Below, piece by piece: positions 21,019 through 32,283 of a stretch of 64,000 nucleotides of DNA; the first letter of the stretch is position 1, and every line of letters begins with the position of its first letter. Below the pieces are notes generated by a model. It was not told the origin of the DNA, did not search any database, and was given only the letters and a program-made list of their open reading frames with translations. The translations under genes were made by a program, and so were the position numbers. Source of the DNA: Loxodes magnus (lineage: Eukaryota; Ciliophora; Karyorelictea; Loxodida; Loxodidae); contig CAMPDV010000858.1 of NCBI GenBank assembly GCA_946699065.1, forward strand, positions 1-64,000, read 5' to 3'.

Positions 21019-23198
21019 GACTATGGAACGTCAAGACAGGTACCTGTAAGACCATGAGTGGTCACACTAGTTGTGTATCTGCTGTGGCTATATCCAGTGA
21101 TTCAGAGTTCATCGCATCGGGAAGTAATGATTATACGGTGAGACTATGTGACGTCAAGACAGGTACCTGTAAGACCATGAGTGGTCACACTAGTTGTGTA
21201 TCTGCTGTGGCTATATCCAGTGATTCAGAGTTCATCGTATCGGGAAGTTATGATTATACGGTGAGACTATGGAAAGTCAAGACAGGTACCTGTAAGACCA
21301 TGAGTGGTCACACTAGTTGTGTATCTGCTGTGGCTATATCCAGTGATTTAGAGTTCATCGTATCGGGAAGTTATGATTATACGGTGAGACTATGGAACGT
21401 CAAGACAGGTACCTGTAAGACCATGAGTGGTCACACTAGTTGTGTATATGCTGTGGCTATATCCAGTGATTTAGAGTTCATCGTATCGGGAAGTTATGAT
21501 TATACGGTGAGACTATGGGACGTCAAGACAGGTACCTGTAAGACCATGAGTGGTCACACTAGTTGTGTATATGCTGTGGCTATATCCAGTGATTCAGAGT
21601 TCATCGTATCGGGAAGTTATGATTATACGGTGAGACTATGGAACGTCAAGACAGGTACCTGTAAGACCATGAGTGGTCACACTAGTTGTGTATCTGCTGT
21701 GGCTATATCCAGTGATTCAGAGTTCATCGCATCGGGAAGTTATGATTATACGGTGAGACTATGGAACGTCAAGACAGGTACCTGTAAGACCATGAGTGGT
21801 CACACTAGTTGTGTATATGCTGTGGCTATATCCAGTGATTCAGAGTTCATCGTATCGGGAAGTTATGATTATACGGTGAGACTATGGAACGTCAAGACAG
21901 GTACCTGTAAGACCATGAGTGGTCACACTAGTTGTGTATATGCTGTGGCTATATCCAGTGATTCAGAGTTCATCGTATCGGAAAGTTATGATTATACGGT
22001 GAGACTATGGAACGTCAAGACAGGTACCTGTAAGACCATGAGTGGTCACACTAGTTGTGTATATGCTGTGGCTATATCCAGTGATTCAGAGTTCATCGTA
22101 TCGGGAAGTTATGATTATACGGTGAGACTATGGGACGTCAAGACAGGTACCTGTAAGACCATGAGTGGTCACACTAGTTGTGTATATGCTGTGGCTATAT
22201 CCAGTGATTCAGAGTTCATCGTATCGGGAAGTTATGATTATACGGTGAGACTATGGAACGTCAAGACAGGTACCTGTAAGACCATGAGTGGTCACACTAG
22301 TTGTGTATATGCTGTGGCTATATCCAGTGATTCAGAGTTCATCGTATCGGGAAGTTATGATTATACGGTGAGACTATGGAACGTCAAGACAGGTACCTGT
22401 AAGACCATGAGTGGTCACACTAGTTGTGTATATGCTGTGGCTATATCCAGTGATTCAGAGTTCATCGTATCGGGAAGTTATGATTATACGGTGAGACTAT
22501 GGGACGTCAAGACAGGTACCTGTAAGACCATGAGTGGTCACACTAGTTGTGTATCTGCTGTGGCTATATCCAGTGATTCAGAGTTCATCGTATCGGGAAG
22601 TTATGATTATACGGTGAGACTATGGAACGTCAAGACAGGTACCTGTAAGACCATGAGTGGTCACACTAGTTGTGTATATGCTGTGGCTATATCCAGTGAT
22701 TCAGAGTTCATCGTATCGGGAAGTTATGATTATACGGTGAGACTATGGAACGTCAAGACAGGTACCTGTAAGACCATGAGTGGTCACACTAGTTGTGTAT
22801 ATGCTGTGGCTATATCCAGTGATTCAGAGTTCATCGTATCGGGAAGTTATGATTATACGGTGAGACTATGGAACGTCAAGACAGGTACCTGTAAGACCAT
22901 GAGTGGTCACACTAGTTGTGTATCTGCTGTGGCTATATCCAGTGATTCAGAGTTCATCGCATCGGGAAGTTATGATTATACGGTGAGACTATGGAACGTC
23001 AAGACAGGTACCTGTAAGACCATGAGTGGTCACACTAGTTGTGTATATGCTGTGGCTATATCCAGTGATTTAGAGTTCATCGTATCGGGAAGTTATGATT
23101 ATACGGTGAGACTATGGGACGTCAAGACAGGTACCTGTAAGACCATGAGTGGTCACACACTAGTTGTGTATATGCTGTGGCTATATCCAGTGATTTAG
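21015..23198 (+). CDS. WD40-repeat reading segment, 727 codons
   Basis: Seventeen complete units from 21054 to 23144. The first fifteen repeat 16137-17981 in order, 40 units apart (4917 bp). The sixteenth and seventeenth depart (Ser9/Ala21, then Leu17/Asp33). The frame ends in the only 125-bp unit (23145), where an extra AC in a CACAC run near 23156 shifts the frame to a stop at 23196-23198. It is the truncated fourth copy of the core block. Confidence 0.45.
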   Translation: MRLWNVKTGTCKTMSGHTSCVSAVAISSDSEFIASGSNDYTVRLCDVKTGTCKTMSGHTSCVSAVAISSDSEFIVSGSYDYTVRLWKVKTGTCKTMSGHTSCVSAVAISSDLEFIVSGSYDYTVRLWNVKTGTCKTMSGHTSCVYAVAISSDLEFIVSGSYDYTVRLWDVKTGTCKTMSGHTSCVYAVAISSDSEFIVSGSYDYTVRLWNVKTGTCKTMSGHTSCVSAVAISSDSEFIASGSYDYTVRLWNVKTGTCKTMSGHTSCVYAVAISSDSEFIVSGSYDYTVRLWNVKTGTCKTMSGHTSCVYAVAISSDSEFIVSESYDYTVRLWNVKTGTCKTMSGHTSCVYAVAISSDSEFIVSGSYDYTVRLWDVKTGTCKTMSGHTSCVYAVAISSDSEFIVSGSYDYTVRLWNVKTGTCKTMSGHTSCVYAVAISSDSEFIVSGSYDYTVRLWNVKTGTCKTMSGHTSCVYAVAISSDSEFIVSGSYDYTVRLWDVKTGTCKTMSGHTSCVSAVAISSDSEFIVSGSYDYTVRLWNVKTGTCKTMSGHTSCVYAVAISSDSEFIVSGSYDYTVRLWNVKTGTCKTMSGHTSCVYAVAISSDSEFIVSGSYDYTVRLWNVKTGTCKTMSGHTSCVSAVAISSDSEFIASGSYDYTVRLWNVKTGTCKTMSGHTSCVYAVAISSDLEFIVSGSYDYTVRLWDVKTGTCKTMSGHTLVVYMLWLYPVI

Positions 23199-23929
23199 AG
23201 TTCATCGTATCGGGAAGTTATGATTATACGGTGAGACTATGGAACGTCAAGACAGGTACCTGTAAGACCATGAGTGGTCACACTAGTTGTGTATATGCTG
23301 TGGCTATATCCAGTGATTCAGAGTTCATCGCATCGGGAAGTTATGATTATACGGTGAGACTATGGAACGTCAAGACAGGTACCTGTAAGACCATGAGTGG
23401 TCACGCTAGTTGTGTATATGCTGTGGCTATATCCAGTGATTCAGAGTTCATCGTATCGGGAAGTTATGATTATACGGTGAGACTATGGGACGTCAAGACA
23501 GGTACCTGTAAGACCATGAGTGGTCACACTACTGTTGTATCATCTGTGGCTATATCCAGTGATTCAGAGTTCATCGTATCGGGAAGTTATGATTATACGG
23601 TGAGACTATGGAACGTCAAGACAGGTACCTGTAAGACCATGAGTGGTCACACTACTGTTGTATCTGCTGTGGCTATATCCAGTGATTTAGAGTTCATCGT
23701 ATCGGGAAGTTATGATTATACGGTGAGACTATGGAAAGTCAAGACAGGTACCTGTAAGACCATGAGTGGTCACACTAGTTGTGTATATGCTGTGGCTATA
23801 TCCAGTGATTCAGAGTTCATCGTATCGGGAAGTTATGATTATACGGTGAGACTATGGAACGTCAAGACAGGTACCTGTAAGACCATGAGTGTTCACACTA
23901 GTTGTATCATCTGTGGCTATATCCAGTGA
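23177..23929 (+). pseudogene. WD40 fragment, 250 codons
   Basis: Five complete units after the 2-base insertion: Ala21 (23270), Ala5/Asp33 (23393), Thr6-Val7 (23516), Thr6-Val7/Leu17/Lys33 (23639) and an ordinary unit (23762). It ends in the Val3 121-bp unit (23885). From 23516 onward it is block C, copy 2. Confidence 0.6.
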
Positions 23930-24215
23930 TTTAGAGTTCATCGTATCGGGAAGTTATGATTATACGGTGAGACTATGGAAAGTCAAGACAGGTACCTGTA
24001 AGACCATGAGTGGTCACACTAGTTGTGTATATGCTGTGGCTATATCCAGTGATTTAGAGTTCATCGTATCGGGAAGTAATGATTATACGGTGAGACTATG
24101 GGACGTCAAGACAGGTACCTGTAAGACCATGAGTGGTCACACTAGTTGTGTATCTGCTGTGGCTATATCCTGTGATTTAGAGTTCATGTATCGGGAAGTT
24201 ATGATTATACGGTGA
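23889..24215 (+). pseudogene. WD40 fragment, 108 codons
   Basis: Same composition as 12212-12538: a Leu17/Lys33 remnant, a Leu17/Asn25 unit (24006) and the Cys15/Leu17 122-bp unit (24129). Confidence 0.7.
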
Positions 24216-25321
24216 GACTATGGGACGTCAAGACAGGTACCTGTAAGACCATGAGTGGTCACACTAGTTATGTATCTGCTGTGGCTATATCCAGTGATTC
24301 AGAGTTCATCGCATCGGGAAGTTATGATTATACGGTGAGACTATGGAACGTCAAGACAGGTACCTGTAAGACCATGAGTGGTCACGCTAGTTGTGTATAT
24401 GCTGTGGCTATATCCAGTGATTCAGAGTTCATCGTATCGGGAAGTAATGATTATACGGTGAGACTATGGGACGTCAAGACAGGTACCTGTAAGACCATGA
24501 GTGGTCACACTAGTTGTGTATCTGCTGTGGCTATATCCAGTGATTTAGAGTTCATCGTATCGGGAAGTAATGATAATACGGTGAGACTATGGGACGTCAA
24601 GACAGGTACCTGTAAGACCATGAGTGGTCACACTAGTTATGTATCTGCTGTGGCTATATCCTGTGATTCAGAGTTCATCGCATCGGGAAGTTATGATTAT
24701 ACGGTGAGACTATGGAACGTCAAGACAGGTACCTGTAAGACCATGAGTGGTCACACTAGTTGTGTATATGCTGTGGCTATATCCAGTGATTCAGAGTTCA
24801 TCGTATCGGGAAGTTATGATTATACGGTGAGACTATGGAACGTCAAGACAGGTACCTGTAAGACCATGAGTGGTCACACTAGTTGTGTATATGCTGTGGC
24901 TATATCCAGTGATTTAGAGTTCATCGTATCGGGAAGTTATGATTATACGGTGAGACTATGGAACGTCAAGACAGGTACCTGTAAGACCATGAGTGGTCAC
25001 ACTAGTTGTGTATATGCTGTGGCTATATCCAGTGATTCAGAGTTCATCGTATCGGGAAGTTATGATTATACGGTGAGACTATGGGACGTCAAGACAGGTA
25101 CCTGTAAGACCATGAGTGGTCACACTAGTTATGTATCTGCTGTGGCTATATCCAGTGATTTAGAGTTCATCGTATCGGGAAGTTATGATTATACGGTGAG
25201 ACTATGGAAAGTCAAGACAGGTACCTGTAAGACCATGAGTGGTCACACTAGTTGTGTATATGCTGTGGCTATATCCAGTGATTCAGAGTTCATGTATCGG
25301 GAAGTTATGATTATACGGTGA
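24212..25321 (+). pseudogene. WD40 fragment, 369 codons
   Basis: Eight complete units (24251-25234) that match 12574-13557 unit for unit, then a 122-bp unit at 25235 where the 12-kb copy has an intact unit. A single-unit piece follows (25318-25434; unit 25357, Val3/Tyr7) with a second 1-base deletion. Two deletions were therefore gained, or converted in, after block C was duplicated. Confidence 0.6.
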
Positions 25322-25439
25322 GACTATGGGACGTCAAGACAGGTACCTGTAAGACCATGAGTGTTCACACTAGTTATGTATCTGCTGTGGCTATATCCAG
25401 TGATTCAGAGTTCATGTATCGGGAAGTAATGATTATACG

Positions 25440-26795
25440 GTGAGACTATGGAACGTCAAGACAGGTACCTGTAAGACCATGAGTGGTCACACTAGTTGTG
25501 TATCTGCTGTGGCTATATCCAGTGATTCAGAGTTCATCGCATCGGGAAGTAATGATTATACGGTGAGACTATGGGACGTCAAGACAGGTACCTGTAAGAC
25601 CATGAGTGGTCACACTAGTTGTGTATCTGCTGTGGCTATATCCTGTGATTCAGAGTTCATCGCATCGGGAAGTTATGATTATACGGTGAGACTATGGAAC
25701 GTCAAGACAGGTACCTGTAAGACCATGAGTGGTCACACTAGTTGTGTATCTGCTGTGGCTATATCCTGTGATTCAGAGTTCATCGCATCGGGAAGTTATG
25801 ATTATACGGTGAGACTATGGAACGTCAAGACAGGTACCTGTAAGACCATGAGTGGTCACACTAGTTGTGTATATGCTGTGGCTATATCCAGTGATTCAGA
25901 GTTCATCGTATCGGGAAGTTATGATTATACGGTGAGACTATGGAACGTCAAGACAGGTACCTGTAAGACCATGAGTGGTCACACTAGTTGTGTATATGCT
26001 GTGGCTATATCCAGTGATTCAGAATTCATCGTATCGGGAAGTTATGATTATACGGTGAGACTATGGAACGTCAAGACAGGTACCTGTAAGACCATGAGTG
26101 GTCACGCTAGTTGTGTATATGCTGTGGCTATATCCAGTGATTCAGAGTTCATCGTATCGGGAAGTTATGATTATACGGTGAGACTATGGAACGTCAAGAC
26201 AGGTACCTGTAAGACCATGAGTGGTCACACTACTGTTGTATCTGCTGTGGCTATATCCAGTGATTTAGAGTTCATCGTATCGGGAAGTTATGATTATACG
26301 GTGAGACTATGGAAAGTCAAGACAGGTACCTGTAAGACCATGAGTGGTCACACTAGTTGTGTATATGCTGTGGCTATATCCAGTGATTCAGAGTTCATCG
26401 TATCGGGAAGTTATGATTATACGGTGAGACTATGGGACGTCAAGACAAGTACCTGTAAGACCATGAGTTTTCACACTAGTTGTGTATATGCTGTGGCTAT
26501 ATCCAGTGATTCAGAGTTCATCGTATCGGGAAGTTATGATTATACGGTGAGACTATGGAACGTCAAGACAGGTACCTGTAAGACCATGAGTGGTCACACT
26601 AGTTGTGTATCTGCTGTGGCTATATCCAGTGATTCAGAGTTCATCGTATCGGGAAGTTATGATTATACGGTGAGACTATGGGACGTCAAGACAGGTACCT
26701 GTAAGACCATGAGTGTTCACACTAGTTATGTATCTGCTGTGGCTATATCCAGTGATTCAGAGTTCATGTATCGGGAAGTAATGATTATACGGTGA
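25440..26795 (+). pseudogene. WD40 fragment, 451 codons
   Basis: Ten complete units. Two Cys15/Ala21 units (25602, 25725) and the silent GAA unit (25971) tie it to 13927-14418. An Ala5 unit (26094) precedes the start of the second block A copy (26217). A Ser37 tail (26340) and a Phe3 unit (26463) lead to a Val3/Tyr7 122-bp unit (26709). Confidence 0.55.
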
Positions 26796-29700
26796 GACTA
26801 TGGAACGTCAAGACAGGTACCTGTAAGACCATGAGTGGTCACACTAGTTGTGTATCTGCTGTGGCTATATCCAGTGATTCAGAGTTCATCGCATCGGGAA
26901 GTAATGATTATACGGTGAGACTATGTGACGTCAAGACAGGTACCTGTAAGACCATGAGTGGTCACACTAGTTGTGTATCTGCTGTGGCTATATCCAGTGA
27001 TTCAGAGTTCATCGTATCGGGAAGTTATGATTATACGGTGAGACTATGGAAAGTCAAGACAGGTACCTGTAAGACCATGAGTGGTCACACTAGTTGTGTA
27101 TCTGCTGTGGCTATATCCAGTGATTTAGAGTTCATCGTATCGGGAAGTTATGATTATACGGTGAGACTATGGAACGTCAAGACAGGTACCTGTAAGACCA
27201 TGAGTGGTCACACTAGTTGTGTATATGCTGTGGCTATATCCAGTGATTTAGAGTTCATCGTATCGGGAAGTTATGATTATACGGTGAGACTATGGGACGT
27301 CAAGACAGGTACCTGTAAGACCATGAGTGGTCACACTAGTTGTGTATATGCTGTGGCTATATCCAGTGATTCAGAGTTCATCGTATCGGGAAGTTATGAT
27401 TATACGGTGAGACTATGGAACGTCAAGACAGGTACCTGTAAGACCATGAGTGGTCACACTAGTTGTGTATCTGCTGTGGCTATATCCAGTGATTCAGAGT
27501 TCATCGCATCGGGAAGTTATGATTATACGGTGAGACTATGGAACGTCAAGACAGGTACCTGTAAGACCATGAGTGGTCACACTAGTTGTGTATATGCTGT
27601 GGCTATATCCAGTGATTCAGAGTTCATCGTATCGGGAAGTTATGATTATACGGTGAGACTATGGAACGTCAAGACAGGTACCTGTAAGACCATGAGTGGT
27701 CACACTAGTTGTGTATATGCTGTGGCTATATCCAGTGATTCAGAGTTCATCGTATCGGAAAGTTATGATTATACGGTGAGACTATGGAACGTCAAGACAG
27801 GTACCTGTAAGACCATGAGTGGTCACACTAGTTGTGTATATGCTGTGGCTATATCCAGTGATTCAGAGTTCATCGTATCGGGAAGTTATGATTATACGGT
27901 GAGACTATGGGACGTCAAGACAGGTACCTGTAAGACCATGAGTGGTCACACTAGTTGTGTATATGCTGTGGCTATATCCAGTGATTCAGAGTTCATCGTA
28001 TCGGGAAGTTATGATTATACGGTGAGACTATGGAACGTCAAGACAGGTACCTGTAAGACCATGAGTGGTCACACTAGTTGTGTATATGCTGTGGCTATAT
28101 CCAGTGATTCAGAGTTCATCGTATCGGGAAGTTATGATTATACGGTGAGACTATGGAACGTCAAGACAGGTACCTGTAAGACCATGAGTGGTCACACTAG
28201 TTGTGTATATGCTGTGGCTATATCCAGTGATTCAGAGTTCATCGTATCGGGAAGTTATGATTATACGGTGAGACTATGGGACGTCAAGACAGGTACCTGT
28301 AAGACCATGAGTGGTCACACTAGTTGTGTATCTGCTGTGGCTATATCCAGTGATTCAGAGTTCATCGTATCGGGAAGTTATGATTATACGGTGAGACTAT
28401 GGAACGTCAAGACAGGTACCTGTAAGACCATGAGTGGTCACACTAGTTGTGTATATGCTGTGGCTATATCCAGTGATTCAGAGTTCATCGTATCGGGAAG
28501 TTATGATTATACGGTGAGACTATGGAACGTCAAGACAGGTACCTGTAAGACCATGAGTGGTCACACTAGTTGTGTATATGCTGTGGCTATATCCAGTGAT
28601 TCAGAGTTCATCGTATCGGGAAGTTATGATTATACGGTGAGACTATGGAACGTCAAGACAGGTACCTGTAAGACCATGAGTGGTCACACTAGTTGTGTAT
28701 ATGCTGTGGCTATATCCAGTGATTCAGAGTTCATCGTATCGGAAAGTTATGATTATACGGTGAGACTATGGAACGTCAAGACAGGTACCTGTAAGACCAT
28801 GAGTGGTCACACTAGTTGTGTATATGCTGTGGCTATATCCAGTGATTCAGAGTTCATCGTATCGGGAAGTTATGATTATACGGTGAGACTATGGGACGTC
28901 AAGACAGGTACCTGTAAGACCATGAGTGGTCACACTACTGTTGTATCATCTGTGGCTATATCCAGTGATTCAGAGTTCATCGTATCGGGAAGTTATGATT
29001 ATACGGTGAGACTATGGAACGTCAAGACAGGTACCTGTAAGACCATGAGTGGTCACACTAGTTGTGTATATGCTGTGGCTATATCCAGTGATTCAGAGTT
29101 CATCGTATCGGGAAGTTATGATTATACGGTGAGACTATGGAACGTCAAGACAGGTACCTGTAAGACCATGAGTGGTCACACTAGTTGTGTATATGCTGTG
29201 GCTATATCCAGTGATTCAGAGTTCATCGTATCGGGAAGTTATGATTATACGGTGAGACTATGGAACGTCAAGACAGGTACCTGTAAGACCATGAGTGGTC
29301 ACACTAGTTGTGTATATGCTGTGGCTATATCCAGTGATTCAGAGTTCATCGTATCAAAAAGTTATGATTATACGGTGAGACTATGGAACGTCAAGACAGG
29401 TACCTGTAAGACCATGAGTGGTCACACTAGTTGTGTATATGCTGTGGCTATATCCAGTGATTCAGAGTTCATCGTATCGGGAAGTTATGATTATACGGTG
29501 AGACTATGGGACGTCAAGACAGGTACCTGTAAGACCATGAGTGGTCACACTAATGTTGTATCATCTGTGGCTATATCCAGTGATTCAGAGTTCATCGTAT
29601 CGGGAAGTTATGATTATACGGTGAGACTATGGAACGTCAAGACAGGTACCTGTAAGACCATGAGTGGTCACACTACTGTTGTATCTGCTGTGGCTATATC

Positions 29701-31549
29701 CAGTGATTTAGAGTTCATCGTATCGGGAAGTTATGATTATACGGTGAGACTATGGAAAGTCAAGACAGGTACCTGTAAGACCATGAGTGGTCACACTAGT
29801 TGTGTATATGCTGTGGCTATATCCAGTGATTCAGAGTTCATCGCATCGGGAAGTAATGATTATACGGTGAGACTATGGAACGTCAAGACAGGTACCTGTA
29901 AGACCATGAGTGGTCACACTAGTTGTGTATATGCTGTGGCTATATCCAGTGATTCAGAGTTCATCGTATCGGGAAGTTATGATTATACGGTGAGACTATG
30001 GAACGTCAAGACAGGTACCTGTAAGACCATGAGTGGTCACACTAGTTGTGTATATGCTGTGGCTATATCCAGTGATTCAGAGTTCATCGTATCGGGAAGT
30101 TATGATTATACGGTGAGACTATGGGACGTCAAGACAGGTACCTGTAAGACCATGAGTGGTCACACTAGTTGTGTATATGCTGTGGCTATATCCAGTGATT
30201 CAGAGTTCATCGTATCGGGAAGTTATGATTATACGGTGAGACTATGGAACGTCAAGACAGGTACCTGTAAGACCATGAGTGGTCACACTAGTTGTGTATA
30301 TGCTGTGGCTATATCCAGTGATTCAGAGTTCATCGTATCGGAAAGTTATGATTATACGGTGAGACTATGGAACGTCAAGACAGGTACCTGTAAGACCATG
30401 AGTGGTCACACTAGTTGTGTATATGCTGTGGCTATATCCAGTGATTCAGAGTTCATCGTATCGGGAAGTTATGATTATACGGTGAGACTATGGGACGTCA
30501 AGACAGGTACCTGTAAGACCATGAGTGGTCACACTACTGTTGTATCATCTGTGGCTATATCCAGTGATTCAGAGTTCATCGTATCGGGAAGTTATGATTA
30601 TACGGTGAGACTATGGAACGTCAAGACAGGTACCTGTAAGACCATGAGTGGTCACACTACTGTTGTATCTGCTGTGGCTATATCCAGTGATTTAGAGTTC
30701 ATCGTATCGGGAAGTTATGATTATACGGTGAGACTATGGAACGTCAAGACAGGTACCTGTAAGACCATGAGTGGTCACACTAGTTGTGTATCTGCTGTGG
30801 CTATATCCAGTGATTCAGAGTTCATCGCATCGGGAAGTAATGATTATACGGTGAGACTATGGGACGTCAAGACAGGTACCTGTAAGACCATGAGTGGTCA
30901 CACTAGTTGTGTATATGCTGTGGCTATATCCAGTGATTCAGAGTTCATCGTATCGGAAAGTTATGATTATACGGTGAGACTATGGAACGTCAAGACAGGT
31001 ACCTGTAAGACCATGAGTGGTCACACTAGTTGTGTATATGCTGTGGCTATATCCAGTGATTCAGAGTTCATCGTATCGGGAAGTTATGATTATACGGTGA
31101 GACTATGGGACGTCAAGACAGGTACCTGTAAGACCATGAGTGGTCACACTACTGTTGTATCATCTGTGGCTATATCCAGTGATTCAGAGTTCATCGTATC
31201 GGGAAGTTATGATTATACGGTGAGACTATGGAACGTCAAGACAGGTACCTGTAAGACCATGAGTGGTCACACTACTGTTGTATCTGCTGTGGCTATATCC
31301 AGTGATTTAGAGTTCATCGTATCGGGAAGTTATGATTATACGGTGAGACTATGGAAAGTCAAGACAGGTACCTGTAAGACCATGAGTGGTCACACTAGTT
31401 GTGTATATGCTGTGGCTATATCCAGTGATTCAGAGTTCATCGTATCGGGAAGTTATGATTATACGGTGAGACTATGGAACGTCAAGACAGGTACCTGTAA
31501 GACCATGAGTGGTCACACTAGTTGTATCATCTGTGGCTATATCCAGTGA
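26792..31549 (+). CDS. WD40-repeat reading segment, 1,585 codons
   Basis: Thirty-eight complete units from 26831, ended by the 121-bp unit at 31505. It equals 16098-20855 in length and order except for unit 29045. Marker units: Asn25/Cys32 (26831), Lys33 (26954), Lys23 (29291), Asn6-Val7 (29537) and Ala21/Asn25 (29783). If block A is under selection for an open frame, this pair is the best place to test it. If not, the duplication is simply too young to have decayed. Confidence 0.5.
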   Translation: MRLWNVKTGTCKTMSGHTSCVSAVAISSDSEFIASGSNDYTVRLCDVKTGTCKTMSGHTSCVSAVAISSDSEFIVSGSYDYTVRLWKVKTGTCKTMSGHTSCVSAVAISSDLEFIVSGSYDYTVRLWNVKTGTCKTMSGHTSCVYAVAISSDLEFIVSGSYDYTVRLWDVKTGTCKTMSGHTSCVYAVAISSDSEFIVSGSYDYTVRLWNVKTGTCKTMSGHTSCVSAVAISSDSEFIASGSYDYTVRLWNVKTGTCKTMSGHTSCVYAVAISSDSEFIVSGSYDYTVRLWNVKTGTCKTMSGHTSCVYAVAISSDSEFIVSESYDYTVRLWNVKTGTCKTMSGHTSCVYAVAISSDSEFIVSGSYDYTVRLWDVKTGTCKTMSGHTSCVYAVAISSDSEFIVSGSYDYTVRLWNVKTGTCKTMSGHTSCVYAVAISSDSEFIVSGSYDYTVRLWNVKTGTCKTMSGHTSCVYAVAISSDSEFIVSGSYDYTVRLWDVKTGTCKTMSGHTSCVSAVAISSDSEFIVSGSYDYTVRLWNVKTGTCKTMSGHTSCVYAVAISSDSEFIVSGSYDYTVRLWNVKTGTCKTMSGHTSCVYAVAISSDSEFIVSGSYDYTVRLWNVKTGTCKTMSGHTSCVYAVAISSDSEFIVSESYDYTVRLWNVKTGTCKTMSGHTSCVYAVAISSDSEFIVSGSYDYTVRLWDVKTGTCKTMSGHTTVVSSVAISSDSEFIVSGSYDYTVRLWNVKTGTCKTMSGHTSCVYAVAISSDSEFIVSGSYDYTVRLWNVKTGTCKTMSGHTSCVYAVAISSDSEFIVSGSYDYTVRLWNVKTGTCKTMSGHTSCVYAVAISSDSEFIVSKSYDYTVRLWNVKTGTCKTMSGHTSCVYAVAISSDSEFIVSGSYDYTVRLWDVKTGTCKTMSGHTNVVSSVAISSDSEFIVSGSYDYTVRLWNVKTGTCKTMSGHTTVVSAVAISSDLEFIVSGSYDYTVRLWKVKTGTCKTMSGHTSCVYAVAISSDSEFIASGSNDYTVRLWNVKTGTCKTMSGHTSCVYAVAISSDSEFIVSGSYDYTVRLWNVKTGTCKTMSGHTSCVYAVAISSDSEFIVSGSYDYTVRLWDVKTGTCKTMSGHTSCVYAVAISSDSEFIVSGSYDYTVRLWNVKTGTCKTMSGHTSCVYAVAISSDSEFIVSESYDYTVRLWNVKTGTCKTMSGHTSCVYAVAISSDSEFIVSGSYDYTVRLWDVKTGTCKTMSGHTTVVSSVAISSDSEFIVSGSYDYTVRLWNVKTGTCKTMSGHTTVVSAVAISSDLEFIVSGSYDYTVRLWNVKTGTCKTMSGHTSCVSAVAISSDSEFIASGSNDYTVRLWDVKTGTCKTMSGHTSCVYAVAISSDSEFIVSESYDYTVRLWNVKTGTCKTMSGHTSCVYAVAISSDSEFIVSGSYDYTVRLWDVKTGTCKTMSGHTTVVSSVAISSDSEFIVSGSYDYTVRLWNVKTGTCKTMSGHTTVVSAVAISSDLEFIVSGSYDYTVRLWKVKTGTCKTMSGHTSCVYAVAISSDSEFIVSGSYDYTVRLWNVKTGTCKTMSGHTSCIICGYIQ

Positions 31550-31835
31550 TTTAGAGTTCATCGTATCGGGAAGTTATGATTATACGGTGAGACTATGGAA
31601 CGTCAAGACAGGTACCTGTAAGACCATGAGTGGTCACGCTAGTTGTGTATATGCTGTGGCTATATCCAGTGATTCAGAGTTCATCGTATCGGGAAGTTAT
31701 GATTATACGGTGAGACTATGGGACGTCAAGACAGGTACCTGTAAGACCATGAGTGTTCACACTAGTTATGTATCTGCTGTGGCTATATCCAGTGATTCAG
31801 AGTTCATGTATCGGGAAGTAATGATTATACGGTGA
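31509..31835 (+). pseudogene. WD40 fragment, 108 codons
   Basis: The rest of the 31505 unit, an Ala5/Asp33 unit (31626) and a Val3/Tyr7 122-bp unit (31749). The piece at 31832-31957 holds one His6-Tyr7/Glu11 unit (31871) with its own 1-base deletion, the counterpart of 9136. Confidence 0.65.
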
Positions 31836-31953
31836 GACTATGGAACGTCAAGACAGGTACCTGTAAGACCATGAGTGGTCACACACATTATGTATATGCT
31901 GAGGCTATATCCAGTGATTTAGAGTTCATGTATCGGGAAGTTATGATTATACG

Positions 31954-32283
31954 GTGAGACTATGGAACGTCAAGACAGGTACCTGTAAGACCATGAGTGG
32001 TCACACTAGTTATGTATATGCTGTGGCTATATCCAGTGATTTAGAGTTCATCGTATCGGGAAGTAATGATTATACGGTGAGACTATGTGACTTCAAGACA
32101 GGTACCTGTAAGACCATGAGTGGTCACACACATTATGTATATGCTGTGGCTATATCCAGTGATTCAGAGTTCATCGTATCGGGAAGTTATGATTATACGG
32201 TGAGACTATGGAACGTCAAGACAGGTACCTGTAAGACCATGAGTGGTCACACTAGTTGTATCATCTGTGGCTATATCCAGTGA
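31954..32283 (+). pseudogene. WD40 fragment, 109 codons
   Basis: Counterpart of 9219-9548: a Cys32/Phe34 unit (31993), a His6-Tyr7 unit (32116) and the last 121-bp unit in the window (32239). Confidence 0.7.
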
